From: Terrimonas_A sp051954695 | GTDB taxonomy: Bacteria; Bacteroidota; Bacteroidia; Chitinophagales; Chitinophagaceae | Direction: 5' to 3' | Length of the DNA: 64,000 nucleotides | Assembly: GCA_051954695.1 (NCBI GenBank) | Contig: JBQCHL010000016.1 | Coordinates: 50,979-114,978, forward strand | Part shown: positions 16,876-26,972 of the stretch, piece after piece | How positions within the stretch are numbered: position 1 is the first letter of the stretch | Layout of the letters: every line of letters starts with the position of its first letter | Made by a program: the position numbers and the translations under genes | The notes under the pieces: generated by a model | Database searches by the model: none | What the model saw: the letters and a program-made list of their open reading frames with translations, nothing else | Told to the model about the DNA's origin: nothing

Positions 16876-18321
16876 TTAATCCACAGACCAATAAGTGTTA
16901 CCAGCATCCATATATTTTTTCTCTTTCAGGGTTTGAAATGCTTTATCCATTGCTTGTTTATCATTTACATATATTAATATAACCGGCCTTTTCGTTTGGT
17001 CATAAAAGCTTAATACGAAGTTCTTGTCGTTATGTTCTTTTACTGTTGTTTCAATTTCAGGGAAAATATTTTTCAACCCGGATAAAGTAGCCTGATGATC
17101 CCTGTCAATTATGATCAATTGTACGGGCTTGCTCGTTTTCAATGATTCTATGCTGTATTCATGAAGAACAGGAGAGGAGAAGCTATACCGGCTTGATTGA
17201 AAATATTTTCCCAATATATTTCTTAACTCCTGCCGCTCCTGCCCATTTCCAGCATCTGCATAGAGATACATATTGTTGAATAGTATTGAATAATCGCTTA
17301 AAGAACGGGGGTATGTATTGGCGAATATATCAATGGCTTGCTTCACAAAAAAAGGATCGATGGATTTATTTGTCTCAAGATATTGTTTGACCAGGGGATA
17401 AACAGCACGGGCAAAACCATTGATATATTCATTATTATACCAGGCCGATGTATCAGGAGTGCCGGAAATCTTTTCGTAAGCCCAGCCATTGCCTAATGCG
17501 GTGGCCAGCGCTTCGTCAAAAAAATTATACGCTACATTTTTATAAGGTGATGTACTGGTCATGAAAGCCGAATCGAGCTGATGCTGGAAACCGCTAACCT
17601 GCTCGTCATATAATACATGGCACATTTCATGAACTACCACGCCCATGGTAGCGGCCAGATCTTTGCCTTCTGTAAGCACCCCTACACAAAGGCTATTGGC
17701 ATGCGGTGTTGCCGTGGTACTGCCGCGTTTTCCCGGAATAGGGTATAGGGTTACATGAAAAGGAATATCATTGGTCCAGCTTGAATGATAAAACTTACTA
17801 AACAACCGGAAGAGTTCATTGGCTTTTGCTTCATAGTTTCTCAGGTTCCGGATCTGCTTATTTAATGATTGTTGCGAAGGAAGCCAGATCAGGCTGTCAT
17901 AATAGATTTCTATACCGGTCAGGCTTTTTAATAGTTCCTGGTGTGCACTATTGGGCAGGATGCCAATGGTATTATCCCTGAATTGAGGAAGACTTTCACT
18001 TTTTACAGCGGCAATGACTATCAGATCATAAGTAGAACGGTACTGGCGTCTGTTGCCGGGAAATTCATCCCTTTTATAATTATAGTTCAGGTTGATATTT
18101 CGAAAATCCTGCACCAGCCTGTTAAATAATGTATCATTCCTGTCAATCTTTGAATCGATCAATGCTTTAAGGGTAGGCGAGTGGGATTGCGTGCCTGATG
18201 CTGTTTCTATAAAACTAAGGATAGCATATGGCTTGCTGATCTTAAAACGAACTATAGATTGTGCTGTAGCAAAATGGCTGATCAGTAATGAAATGATCAG
18301 TCCTGAGATTTGTTTTATCAT
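16876..18321 (-). CDS. Secreted HExxH metallopeptidase-like protein
   Basis: A 481-residue exported protein (signal peptide ending HFATAQ). VVVHEMCHVLYDEQ carries a gluzincin zinc motif, H231-E232-x-x-H235, and NFFDEALATALGNGWAYE about 40 residues later offers the third ligand (glutamate). The rest has no family I recognise; N-terminal residues 20-200 and the C-terminal 120 residues seem to be separate domains. It is convergent with the esterase gene and divergent from the LVIVD gene. A zinc peptidase activity is likely but its target is unknown. Confidence 0.65.
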   Translation of the reverse strand: MIKQISGLIISLLISHFATAQSIVRFKISKPYAILSFIETASGTQSHSPTLKALIDSKIDRNDTLFNRLVQDFRNINLNYNYKRDEFPGNRRQYRSTYDLIVIAAVKSESLPQFRDNTIGILPNSAHQELLKSLTGIEIYYDSLIWLPSQQSLNKQIRNLRNYEAKANELFRLFSKFYHSSWTNDIPFHVTLYPIPGKRGSTTATPHANSLCVGVLTEGKDLAATMGVVVHEMCHVLYDEQVSGFQHQLDSAFMTSTSPYKNVAYNFFDEALATALGNGWAYEKISGTPDTSAWYNNEYINGFARAVYPLVKQYLETNKSIDPFFVKQAIDIFANTYPRSLSDYSILFNNMYLYADAGNGQERQELRNILGKYFQSSRYSFSSPVLHEYSIESLKTSKPVQLIIIDRDHQATLSGLKNIFPEIETTVKEHNDKNFVLSFYDQTKRPVILIYVNDKQAMDKAFQTLKEKKYMDAGNTYWSVD

Positions 18322-18340
18322 AAATACAATTAGAGGCTAA

Positions 18341-18360
18341 AATACGAATATCGTCGTATT
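18341..18360. promoter_or_regulatory. Inverted repeat in divergent promoter region
   Basis: AATACGA and TCGTATT face each other across 6 nt, 20 bp upstream of the metallopeptidase ATG and 92 bp upstream of the LVIVD gene. Its size and placement between divergent genes suit an operator, but no regulator can be assigned. Confidence 0.3.
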
Positions 18361-18451
18361 TCTGACTCGGTTCATCTAAGTTTTATTAAAAAATTTTCTC
18401 TTACATGCAATGGTTTCTTAAAATAGGTTGTCAGCCTAAAAAAAAGATCGC

Positions 18452-19687
18452 ATGAAAGCCCTCACCAAAACCTTACTGCCAGTGCTGGCCGCTTTTGTTC
18501 TTTCAGGCTGTTTGAAGGACAAAATGACCCGGACATACACCATTTTCACGCCTGTTTACAAGAATAAGCAGGACGTTTTACGGGAAGTTTCCAGCAAGCC
18601 TGCCCGGTCGATAGAGAGTCCCGGGAAGATCTATGTCTACGGAAATTATTTATTTGTAAATGAAATAAATAAAGGAGTGCATGTTATTGATAACAGCAAT
18701 CCTTCCAATCCTGTCAACAGGTCTTTCATCAATATTCCGGGCAACCTGGATATTGCAGTGAAAGGGAATATCCTGTTTGCGGATATTTATAGGGACATTC
18801 TGGCGATCGATATTTCAGATCCGCTCGCTGCAAGTATAACCAGTATTTCGGCAGAAGTTTTTCCTGACAGGAATGCCGGTAGTCTTTTTTATTTTATTCC
18901 GGACACCTCCCGTTATATCGTAGATTGGATAAAAAAAGATACAACAGTTCCTTATACTGATGCGTTTGAATGCAGGGGATGTTTGGCTTATAGTTCTACT
19001 CCGTTGGCATCATCTGCCGTTCCTACAGTCGGAGTAGCCGGCTCCATGTCCAGGTTCAGTGTGGTAAATAATTATTTATATACCGTGAACACAAGCATGT
19101 TGCAGTCATTCAATATCAATAATCCTGCATCTCCAGTTAAAGTAAAAGACGTACTGTTGAGGAGGGGAGGCATCGAAACAATCTATCCTTTTGCAGATAA
19201 ACTGTTTATTGGTTCTACAAGTGGTATGCTTATTTATGATATCAGCGACCCTGCAAGTCCTGTTTATGTCAGTATGTTTTCACATGCTATGACCTGCGAC
19301 CCCGTTATTACCGACGGAGATTATGCTTATGTTACATTGAGAGCAGGTACTGTTTGCGGAACTACGGTCAACAGCCAGTTGAACATTCTTGATATTAAAC
19401 AGATAGAATCACCAAAACTGATAGGGCGATATGATATGAGTAGCCCTTATGGATTAGGTAAGGACGGCAATCTGCTCTGGATATGTGATGGAGGAGCCGG
19501 GCTCAAGATGTTCGATGCAAGTGATCCGGGCGCAATTAAGCTTACAAAGACAGTGGCGGGAATCGAACCCTATGATGTGATCCCCTACAATGGCAAACTC
19601 ATCGTGAGCGCGAAAGAAGGTATCATACAATATGATTATTCCCATTCCGGTCAACTGACCGAATTAAGCCGTTTGAAAAAGAAATGA
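18452..19687 (+). CDS. LVIVD-repeat lipoprotein
   Basis: A 411-residue surface or periplasmic lipoprotein with a lipobox cysteine at residue 20 (VLSGCLKD). It contains repeated beta-propeller-like LVIVD units, for example NYLFVNEINKGVHVIDNSNP near residue 67 and DKLFIGSTSGMLIYDISDPA near residue 249, each with the hydrophobic strand followed by D-x-S/N-x-P. Such proteins probably bind partners at the cell envelope. It is followed after 1 bp by a putative outer-membrane barrel gene, so the two products may work together. Confidence 0.85.
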   Translation: MKALTKTLLPVLAAFVLSGCLKDKMTRTYTIFTPVYKNKQDVLREVSSKPARSIESPGKIYVYGNYLFVNEINKGVHVIDNSNPSNPVNRSFINIPGNLDIAVKGNILFADIYRDILAIDISDPLAASITSISAEVFPDRNAGSLFYFIPDTSRYIVDWIKKDTTVPYTDAFECRGCLAYSSTPLASSAVPTVGVAGSMSRFSVVNNYLYTVNTSMLQSFNINNPASPVKVKDVLLRRGGIETIYPFADKLFIGSTSGMLIYDISDPASPVYVSMFSHAMTCDPVITDGDYAYVTLRAGTVCGTTVNSQLNILDIKQIESPKLIGRYDMSSPYGLGKDGNLLWICDGGAGLKMFDASDPGAIKLTKTVAGIEPYDVIPYNGKLIVSAKEGIIQYDYSHSGQLTELSRLKKK

Positions 19688-19688
19688 T

Positions 19689-20252
19689 ATGCTAAAAAAA
19701 TTACTGATGCTGACAGGTGTATGTTTCTGCCTGTCTGCGGCGGCACAAAAAACAGTTTACCGGTCCTACAACTATATGGGTGTTCTTGAAGGAGAAAGCA
19801 AAACAGGCTACCAGGTGCTGACCACGCATGGATTGCAATTGGGCTCCTATTTTGTGGGGCTGGGAACAGGCTTTGATACTTATAAGGAATGGTCGATTCC
19901 TGTATTTGTATCAGCATCAAAATACCTTTTCCGGGGAAAGAATGATTTTTTCCTGAATGCCAATGCAGGAACCGTTTTTGTGCCAAAGCATAAAACAGTA
20001 AACTGGCAGGGCACGATCAACTCTGAGATTAAACCTGGTTTATTCGGGGAAATGGGGCTTGCTTACCGTTTGAAATCACATGCTATGAAATCCGGGCAGG
20101 GAGTTCTTTTCGGTATGTATTATTCATATAAAGCGTATAAAGAAAAAGTTACAACACCGACGTTTTGCATCAACCCTCCTTGTCTGAATGAATACGAGAC
20201 TATTAACTATTATCTTCACCGGTGGGCCTTCAAGGTAGGATTTGTATTATAA
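19689..20252 (+). CDS. Putative outer-membrane beta-barrel protein
   Basis: A 187-residue exported protein (signal peptide MLKKLLMLTGVCFCLSAAAQ). The mature part alternates hydrophobic and polar residues rich in Tyr, Gly and Phe (LGSYFVGLGTGFDTYKEWSI, GLFGEMGLAYRLK, GVLFGMYYSYKAY) and ends in a strand with a terminal aromatic/Leu pattern (WAFKVGFVL), as small outer-membrane barrels do. No family name is certain. It is translated right behind the LVIVD lipoprotein. Confidence 0.65.
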   Translation: MLKKLLMLTGVCFCLSAAAQKTVYRSYNYMGVLEGESKTGYQVLTTHGLQLGSYFVGLGTGFDTYKEWSIPVFVSASKYLFRGKNDFFLNANAGTVFVPKHKTVNWQGTINSEIKPGLFGEMGLAYRLKSHAMKSGQGVLFGMYYSYKAYKEKVTTPTFCINPPCLNEYETINYYLHRWAFKVGFVL

Positions 20253-20258
20253 AGCAAG

Positions 20259-20290
20259 AAGCCTTTAAATTTTTATTTAAAGGCTTTTTA
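20259..20290 (+). terminator. Intrinsic terminator after the barrel protein
   Basis: AAGCCTTTAAAT and ATTTAAAGGCTT form a 12-bp stem around TTTT and are followed by TTTA. It ends next to the stop codon of the convergent DUF1801 gene and may serve both. Confidence 0.85.
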
Positions 20291-20641
20291 TTTAAGAGAT
20301 TGATTGATCCGGTTTAGATATTCTTTTAATTTTCCCACGATCAGATCCACCGGCAGGTTTTCATCAGGATTGATCTGAAAAGATTCGTAACGGTCTTTGG
20401 GCTTAGCTTCAGGAGGTGTTTCCAGTAAGCTTTTGTCAGTACAGAACCCGAGCATCAGCTTTTTCCGGTTGAGCCACAGATATCCCAGTTTTTTCCCTTT
20501 ATAAGTGAAGAAGGGGATCTGAAATTTCCGTTCATGTACAATAGCGGGGTCAACGCTCAGGATAATATGCCGCAGGGCAAGCAGGCAGCTTTGATAAGGT
20601 TCCGGCTTGCTGAGGTAATAGTTTTCCAGTTGAGTGGTCAT
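20288..20641 (-). CDS. DUF1801 (YdhG-like) domain protein
   Basis: A 117-residue soluble protein of the DUF1801/YdhG family. HIILSVDPAIVHERKFQIPF, TYKGKKLGYLWLNRKKLMLG and the closing RYESFQINPDENLPVDLIVG match the domain. Relatives have been described as iron-chaperone-like in Bacillus, but the function here is unknown. I chose ATG 20641; an in-frame TTG at 20656 would add five residues. It is downstream of the permease gene in the same direction (24-bp gap). Confidence 0.85.
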   Translation of the reverse strand: MTTQLENYYLSKPEPYQSCLLALRHIILSVDPAIVHERKFQIPFFTYKGKKLGYLWLNRKKLMLGFCTDKSLLETPPEAKPKDRYESFQINPDENLPVDLIVGKLKEYLNRINQSLK

Positions 20642-20665
20642 GAAGCTAAGGTACAAAATCGGTCT

Positions 20666-23038
20666 TTATTCAGACCGCAACGATTTCACCGGGTTCGCAA
20701 TCGCCGCCTTAATCGATTCATATCCTACTGTTATCCATGCAACCACTAACGCAGCAAGCGAAGCCAACAGGAAAATAGTCCAACCAACTGAAACCCGATA
20801 CGCAAATCCTTTCAGCCAGCTATTGATCGCAAACCATGCAAAAGGTATCGCAATAATTGTAGCGATCAGGATCAGGCGGGTGAAATTGAGTGAAAGCAGG
20901 TACACTACATTTCCTACTGAAGCTCCCAACACTTTGCGAACACCAATTTCTTTGGTGCGTTGCTCTGCCATAAACGCAGATAAGCCATATAAGCCCATAC
21001 AGGAAATGAATATCGCGAGAATGGCAAATACATTGAATAAATTGCTTAGCTGCTTCTCGCCTTTATATAGATTTTCTATTTCCTGGTCAACAAATCCATA
21101 AGAAAATGGATAAGCCGGATTAAGAGCTGTACTTATTTTTTCTATCGCCTTGATCGTCGATTCGGTTGCGCCGGGTTTGGTGCGCACGATCACCAAACCT
21201 CCATACCTGTTCAACCGGATCACCATCGGTTGGATCTCGGTTTGAATAGCTTTGAAATTAAAATCCTTTACCACACCAACGATTGTGCCCTTGATATCCC
21301 ACATGCTCAGTGGTTTTCCTATTGCACTGGCTGGAGTCATTCCCATAGCCCTGGCAGCTTTTTCATTAAGGATATAGTTACTGCTATCAGCTTTGAATTC
21401 AGTGGAGAATGCGCGGCCACTTGCCATTTTCATCTGGAACACATCAAAAAAATCTTCACTCACATCCATATTCGGAAAAATGGTCTGATCATTCGGATCC
21501 TTTCCTTCCCATAGAATATTGACGGTGCCATTTTGTAAGCCTACCGGCAAATCATTGGAGAATGCGAAATTGCTGGTCAGCGGATCTTTCTTCAACTCCG
21601 CCTTTAAGGTTTGTATTTTATTATTCATATCGCCGGTTATCGGCATGTATAGCAGGTTGGATCGTTCAAAACCAAGGTTCATGTTTCTAATATACTTGAG
21701 TTGTTTGTATACAACGGCCGTTCCTGCCAGTAATACAATTGATACAATAAACTGCGTTACCACCAATGAATTCCGGAAAATCAGGTTACCACCCATCGTT
21801 TTCATATTTCCCTTTAATACTTTGGCTGGTTTAAACCCTGAAAGAAAAAGGGCGGGGTAGCTACCGGATATCAGTCCTGTCAGCAAGGCTATGCCAGTAA
21901 GAGTAAGCAGCAATTTCCAGTCGAAGAAATGGATGGTTAATTCTTTACCCGCAAGATTATTGAATACCGGCAATAATAACCATACAAGTCCCATTGCGAT
22001 CAGCAAAGAAAGGAAAGAGATCAGCATGGATTCGCCAAGAAACTGTCCAATTAGCTGCCCGCGGCCCGCACCTACTACTTTGCGTAATCCCACCTCCTTG
22101 GCCCTGCGCGCTGAACGGGCCGTAGCGAGATTCATAAAATTGATACAGGCTACAACCAGGATAAAGATCGCTACTACAAAAAATACTTTTACATACAGGT
22201 AGTTACCCATTCCTGCAAAATCGGCCTGAAAACTGGAGTGCAGATGTATATCTGCCAGCGGTTGCAGATTGAATTGGACATTCAGTGCGTCTTTTGGTAT
22301 ATGCTGGGCAAATATTCCGGTCAATTGGCTGTCCAGCTTTTTCAGCGTAGCAGAACTCGGCTTTACATTTTTATCCAATTGCACATAACTGTAAAAATTG
22401 AAATTGTCCCAAACATTATTCTTGATATCATTATTGGTTTGCTCAATAGCCGACATCGGCTTAATATAATCAAACTGCAGATGTGAGTTGGCCGGTATAT
22501 TGGCCAGTACACCAGTGACCACAACATTGCTGTTATTATTCTGGCGAAGCACTTTACCCATCGGGTCATCGTTTCCGAAATATTTCCTCGCCATGTTTTC
22601 TGTGATCAGGATTCCATCATTTCGTTGGAGCACGCTCGTGCGATCCCCCCTTACAAGTTGAAAGGAGAATGATTGCATAAAAGTGGAATCAACATAGAGC
22701 CCTTTTGTTTCTTCAAACTTATGATCCCCGATCTCAAATACTGCAGTTTGTGCAGGCAGTAGCCTGGTAATACTTTTTATACCCGGTATTTTTTCCTGCG
22801 CTTCCCTTACTACAGGGTAGGGAGTAACGGCATATTTAAAATCACCAAGGCCGCACACTACCCGGTATAACTGCCCGGCATTGGCATGAAACCGGTCATA
22901 ACTTAACTCATTCCTTACCCAAAGAAGGATCAGGATACTGCAGGTCATACCAATGGCAAGACCGGCAATATTGATCAGGGCAAATGCCTTGTGACGCATA
23001 ATGTTCCTGACCGCTATTTTCAGATAGTTTTTGAGCAT
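20666..23038 (-). CDS. MacB/FtsX-type ABC transporter permease
   Basis: A 790-residue permease with the eight-TM double-module layout common in Bacteroidota. TM1 (residues 20-42, ALINIAGLAIGMTCSILILL) is followed by a MacB periplasmic domain, then an FtsX core near residues 285-400 (NLATARSARRAKEVGLRKVV), a second periplasmic domain, and a second FtsX core near 670-780 (AFMAEQRTKEIGVRKVLGAS). No ATPase gene is adjacent. It is divergent from a LytS/LytTR pair, and such pairs often control neighbouring permeases of this type. The substrate is unknown. Confidence 0.93.
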   Translation of the reverse strand: MLKNYLKIAVRNIMRHKAFALINIAGLAIGMTCSILILLWVRNELSYDRFHANAGQLYRVVCGLGDFKYAVTPYPVVREAQEKIPGIKSITRLLPAQTAVFEIGDHKFEETKGLYVDSTFMQSFSFQLVRGDRTSVLQRNDGILITENMARKYFGNDDPMGKVLRQNNNSNVVVTGVLANIPANSHLQFDYIKPMSAIEQTNNDIKNNVWDNFNFYSYVQLDKNVKPSSATLKKLDSQLTGIFAQHIPKDALNVQFNLQPLADIHLHSSFQADFAGMGNYLYVKVFFVVAIFILVVACINFMNLATARSARRAKEVGLRKVVGAGRGQLIGQFLGESMLISFLSLLIAMGLVWLLLPVFNNLAGKELTIHFFDWKLLLTLTGIALLTGLISGSYPALFLSGFKPAKVLKGNMKTMGGNLIFRNSLVVTQFIVSIVLLAGTAVVYKQLKYIRNMNLGFERSNLLYMPITGDMNNKIQTLKAELKKDPLTSNFAFSNDLPVGLQNGTVNILWEGKDPNDQTIFPNMDVSEDFFDVFQMKMASGRAFSTEFKADSSNYILNEKAARAMGMTPASAIGKPLSMWDIKGTIVGVVKDFNFKAIQTEIQPMVIRLNRYGGLVIVRTKPGATESTIKAIEKISTALNPAYPFSYGFVDQEIENLYKGEKQLSNLFNVFAILAIFISCMGLYGLSAFMAEQRTKEIGVRKVLGASVGNVVYLLSLNFTRLILIATIIAIPFAWFAINSWLKGFAYRVSVGWTIFLLASLAALVVAWITVGYESIKAAIANPVKSLRSE

Positions 23039-23330
23039 ATTACTGGCTTAAAAAATGAGTAGTGTGTTCCGGCAAGCGGCTACTTAAAGTGTCGCATGGT
23101 CAAGTGACATGCCATATGGTATTTATCTGATTATCAACATATAATGAAGGTTGATTATTTCAGGTGTACGAAAATGAGACAAGGGGTGTCCGGAAACGGA
23201 CAATGACATGTCTTAATTTTACCTGTTATAAAACAACGACTATCACCCTGTATCTCACACTCCTGTACTTTCATTTTTCTTTCATCGATAGATTTTGTTG
23301 GTTTGTTTTATAAATCATTTAAAACAGCTC

Positions 23331-24389
23331 ATGAAGCAAAAAAGCCGCCTGTCTCTTTATTGGAAATGCCAGTTGATCGGCTGGTCGGCAGCTTCATTGT
23401 ATTGGGGATATGCCGGATATATTGGCAGCAATTTCAGTTTCACACTTGCACTGCTCCATTTTGCAGCCGACCTGGTAATGTATATTGGGCTCACCCATTT
23501 GTTCCGTAATCTTTCCAAACATTATCAGTGGCAAAACCTGACCCCTCCAAAATTATTGGTTCGGATCATCCCTTCCGTTCTTGTATTAGGTGGTGCTTTT
23601 ATGATACTTACCATTGCTAAGACCTTCCTGGTACGATTTATATTTGAAGAAGGATTTACTGAAACATTTACTCATTACTTCAATGCGCAATGGCTGATCA
23701 CCCTGGTTACAGGTATCAGGCTGATGGCTATCTGGGTGCTGGCTTATTACCTGTATCACTATGCACAAAGAGAAATCAATGCTACCAGGGAAAGCGCCCG
23801 TCTGGCTATGATTGCAAAAGATGCACAGATGGATAATCTTGCCGCGCAATTGAACCCGCATTTCTTTTTTAATTCGCTTAATAATATCAAAGCTCTTGTG
23901 CTGGAAGACCCACAGGCAGCAAGAAGGGCAATCGATCTTTTATCTGATCTGTTACGTATGTCGCTTTACCGGCGCGATACGGCATTGATCACCCTGCAGG
24001 ATGAAATGGAACTGATCAACGATTATCTTGAACTGGAAAAAATGCGTTTTGAAAAACGATTACAGACATCCATTGAAGTAGATGAACAGTTATTAAAAAC
24101 CCCCATTCTCCCACTTAGTATTCAAACCCTGGTGGAAAATGCCATTAAACATGGAATAGCGCAAAGAAAGGATGGGGGTATTATACAAATACAGGTACAA
24201 AGGGAAAATGGATATATGCACACCCGCGTGCTTAATCCGGGCAAACTTCAAACTTCCGGCAGACAGGGACTGGGATTAAAAAACCTTTCAGAACGGTTGC
24301 AATTACAGTTCAATGGAAAAGCCAGTTTTGAATTGACCGCACAAAACGGAGAAACTATTGCGGCCATTATAAAAACTCCTTTGCCATGA
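23331..24389 (+). CDS. LytS/YehU-type sensor histidine kinase
   Basis: A 352-residue membrane kinase with four hydrophobic segments within residues 15-160. QLNPHFFFNSLNNIKALVL carries the phospho-histidine near residue 184; TLVENAIKHGIAQRKDGG is the N box and GLGLKNLSERLQL the G box. The start is ATG 23331 (MKQKSRLSLYWK); a TTG at 23295 is less likely. Its stop overlaps the regulator start in an ATGA arrangement, so the two are translationally coupled. Confidence 0.92.
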   Translation: MKQKSRLSLYWKCQLIGWSAASLYWGYAGYIGSNFSFTLALLHFAADLVMYIGLTHLFRNLSKHYQWQNLTPPKLLVRIIPSVLVLGGAFMILTIAKTFLVRFIFEEGFTETFTHYFNAQWLITLVTGIRLMAIWVLAYYLYHYAQREINATRESARLAMIAKDAQMDNLAAQLNPHFFFNSLNNIKALVLEDPQAARRAIDLLSDLLRMSLYRRDTALITLQDEMELINDYLELEKMRFEKRLQTSIEVDEQLLKTPILPLSIQTLVENAIKHGIAQRKDGGIIQIQVQRENGYMHTRVLNPGKLQTSGRQGLGLKNLSERLQLQFNGKASFELTAQNGETIAAIIKTPLP

Positions 24390-25099
24390 GCAGATTAAAA
24401 ATATTGATTGTTGACGATGAAAGACTGGCAAGGGAAGAAATAAAACAACACCTGCTCAACTACAGGGATTTTGATATAGCCGGTGAAGCAACAAATGCAG
24501 ACGAAGCAGAAAAGCTGATCATCCAGTTTAAACCTAACTTGCTTTTCCTGGATATACAGATGCCGGAACGTTCAGGACTCGAACTGCTGGAGTCACTGGA
24601 ATATGTGCCGGAAATCATATTTACAACGGCCTATGATCAATACGCTGTAAAAGCCTTTGAGCTGAATGCACTGGATTACCTGGTTAAGCCTATCCGCAGG
24701 GAACGTTTTTTCCAGGCAATTGAAAAAGTTCGCACGAAGTTTATGGTCAGGCCTGGCCTGGCTGCAGAGCATACCTTTTTTATCAGGGAAGGGGAGCGTT
24801 ATTACTTTGTTAAAGAGAAAGATATTTACCTGATCGAATCGGCAGGAAATTATGCCAGGTTGTATGTGGATGGAAAAAAACTGTACCTGAAACGTTCACT
24901 CAATCACCTGGAAAAGACACTCGACCAGCAATCCTTTTTCAGGATAAGCCGTACAGAGATTATCAACACAAATTATATTAAACACATCAGGCCGCAGGCA
25001 AGGGGAAGGTTGACCATAGTTCTCCAAACCGGAGAATCACTGGAAGTATCTACCAGGCAGTCGGCAGCCTTTAAAAACAGGCATATTGTTGATCCCTGA
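24386..25099 (+). CDS. LytTR-family response regulator
   Basis: A 237-residue regulator partnered with the kinase just upstream. The receiver has VDDERLAREE, the phospho-acceptor aspartate in LLFLDIQMPERSG near residue 55, TTAYDQYAVKAFE, and lysine in DYLVKPIRRERF. The LytTR DNA-binding domain occupies residues 135-235 (IYLIESAGNYARLYVDGKKL, FFRISRTEIINTNYIKHI). It probably controls the divergent permease gene; this is inferred from position. Confidence 0.92.
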   Translation: MSRLKILIVDDERLAREEIKQHLLNYRDFDIAGEATNADEAEKLIIQFKPNLLFLDIQMPERSGLELLESLEYVPEIIFTTAYDQYAVKAFELNALDYLVKPIRRERFFQAIEKVRTKFMVRPGLAAEHTFFIREGERYYFVKEKDIYLIESAGNYARLYVDGKKLYLKRSLNHLEKTLDQQSFFRISRTEIINTNYIKHIRPQARGRLTIVLQTGESLEVSTRQSAAFKNRHIVDP

Positions 25100-25156
25100 T
25101 ACAGGGGAAATATATAGGCAATATCCTTTCCAATCATACATAAATATACTTTAATA

Positions 25157-26893
25157 ATGCGAGTTAAAACCTCCCTGGCATTCCTATGCCTGTTTTGTTC
25201 CAAACTGACAATTGCCCAATCTTTCGTAGATAGCCTGAAAAAAGATACAAACTATATCATCCAGGATAGTATACTGATCCAAACACAAGATGGGAACTGG
25301 GTGTCGGCATGGGCTATGCGGAAAAAAAACATAAGAGAACAACTGAGTACTATTTTGCAATTCACCATTTACGCTCGGCAAACAGATATCCGGAAAATAA
25401 AAGAAGCTGCAGATAAAGGGTACGCGGGAGTGATGGCCTACACCAGAGGAAAGCGCTATAGCCCCGGCGAAACAGTGCCTTATGAATATGATGGCAGGGA
25501 TGTATATGATGTGATCGAATGGATCACTCAGCAATCTTGGAGCAATAAAAAAGTGGGCATGTATGGAGGTAGCTATAATGGTTTTACCCAATGGGCTTCC
25601 ACTAAAAAGCTTCACCCGGCTTTAAAAACTATTGTGCCGTCTGCTTCATGTGCGCCGGGTCTGGATGTGCCAATGACAAACAATGTGAATATGAGCTTTA
25701 CATTCCCCTGGATCTATTATGTTTCCAATAATAAGTTCCTCGATGAAAAGGATTACCAGGGTGCTCACTGGAATGAGCTCTATGAAAAATGGTTTCAGCA
25801 GGGGAGTGTTTATTCTTCGCTGGATACATTACTGGGAAGGCCAAATAAAGTATTCCATCGTTGGCTCAACCATCCTGTGTATGATGCTTATTGGCAATCA
25901 ATGATCCCTTATAAAGATGAGTTTGCCAGGATCAATATTCCGATACTGAGCACAACAGGCTATTATGATGGCGGACAGATTGGTGAAATGTATTACTACC
26001 GTGAGCTTTTCAAATACAATCCAACTGCAGAGCATTACCTGCTGATCGGTCCGTACGGGCATTTCGGATCCCAGGGATTTCCTGACTCTGTATACAATGG
26101 TTACAGGATTGATGAAGCTGCCCGGGTGCCTATACACGATATCATTTACCAATGGTTTGATTATATATTCAAAGGGGCTCCCAAACCTGCTATCCTGAAA
26201 GATAAAATAAATTACCAGGTGATGGGAACCAATGAATGGAAACACATTCCATCCCTTAATAAAATGGCTAATGATTCGCTGACTCTCTATCTTACTGATA
26301 AGGCACCCGGCAATAAATATGGCCTCACCACTCAAAAATCCTCTGCTAATAGTTTTCTCCGGCAACGGATAGATTTCAAGGATAGAAATTCGCGTAACAG
26401 TTATTATTATTTTAACCAGTTGGTATACGATAAATTGTTCCCCAATAATGGCCTGCTTTTACTTAGTGACCCGCTGAAACAGGAAATGGAACTGAGCGGT
26501 AATTTCGCTGGTGTATTAAAAGCCGCTATTAATAAGAAGGACATGGATTTCAGTGTGGCCTTGTTTGAACTGATGCCTGATGGCCGTTATTTTCTCCTTT
26601 CTTATTTCATGGGCCGTGCCAGCTATGCAAAGGATATTATGCACCGGAACTTGCTGGTACCTGGGAAAAAAGAAACTATCCCCTTTTCCAATAGTTACAT
26701 GACCAGCCGCAAACTGGCCAGGGGTAGCCGCATTGCTATCATCCTGAATATAAACAAGAGTCCTTTTGAGCAGATCAATTATGGAACAGGTGGTGATATA
26801 AATAAAGAAACTATGAAAGATGCGAGAGAGCCGCTAAACATAAAATGGTTTGGGGATAGCTATATCAAATTGCCGGTATGGAAGAATGAGTAA
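25157..26893 (+). CDS. CocE/NonD-family S15 hydrolase (X-Pro dipeptidyl-peptidase-like)
   Basis: A 578-residue exported hydrolase (signal peptide ending LTIAQ). The S15 alpha/beta-hydrolase core shows the catalytic serine at residue 139 in MYGGSYNGFTQW, aspartate in TTGYYDGGQ and histidine in LIGPYGHFGSQG. The C-terminal jelly-roll domain (residues 370-575) is of the X-Pro dipeptidyl-peptidase C-terminal type. Substrates in this family range from proline peptides to acyl esters; the sequence does not decide. It follows the regulator gene by 57 bp, probably as a separate unit. Confidence 0.9.
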   Translation: MRVKTSLAFLCLFCSKLTIAQSFVDSLKKDTNYIIQDSILIQTQDGNWVSAWAMRKKNIREQLSTILQFTIYARQTDIRKIKEAADKGYAGVMAYTRGKRYSPGETVPYEYDGRDVYDVIEWITQQSWSNKKVGMYGGSYNGFTQWASTKKLHPALKTIVPSASCAPGLDVPMTNNVNMSFTFPWIYYVSNNKFLDEKDYQGAHWNELYEKWFQQGSVYSSLDTLLGRPNKVFHRWLNHPVYDAYWQSMIPYKDEFARINIPILSTTGYYDGGQIGEMYYYRELFKYNPTAEHYLLIGPYGHFGSQGFPDSVYNGYRIDEAARVPIHDIIYQWFDYIFKGAPKPAILKDKINYQVMGTNEWKHIPSLNKMANDSLTLYLTDKAPGNKYGLTTQKSSANSFLRQRIDFKDRNSRNSYYYFNQLVYDKLFPNNGLLLLSDPLKQEMELSGNFAGVLKAAINKKDMDFSVALFELMPDGRYFLLSYFMGRASYAKDIMHRNLLVPGKKETIPFSNSYMTSRKLARGSRIAIILNINKSPFEQINYGTGGDINKETMKDAREPLNIKWFGDSYIKLPVWKNE

Positions 26894-26972
26894 TAAAATA
26901 CACATTGATTGGCCTGCAGCGGTGGCATAGTTTTTTCAACAGCATTGGTATCGCTAGTCTAAAACTTTAGCT

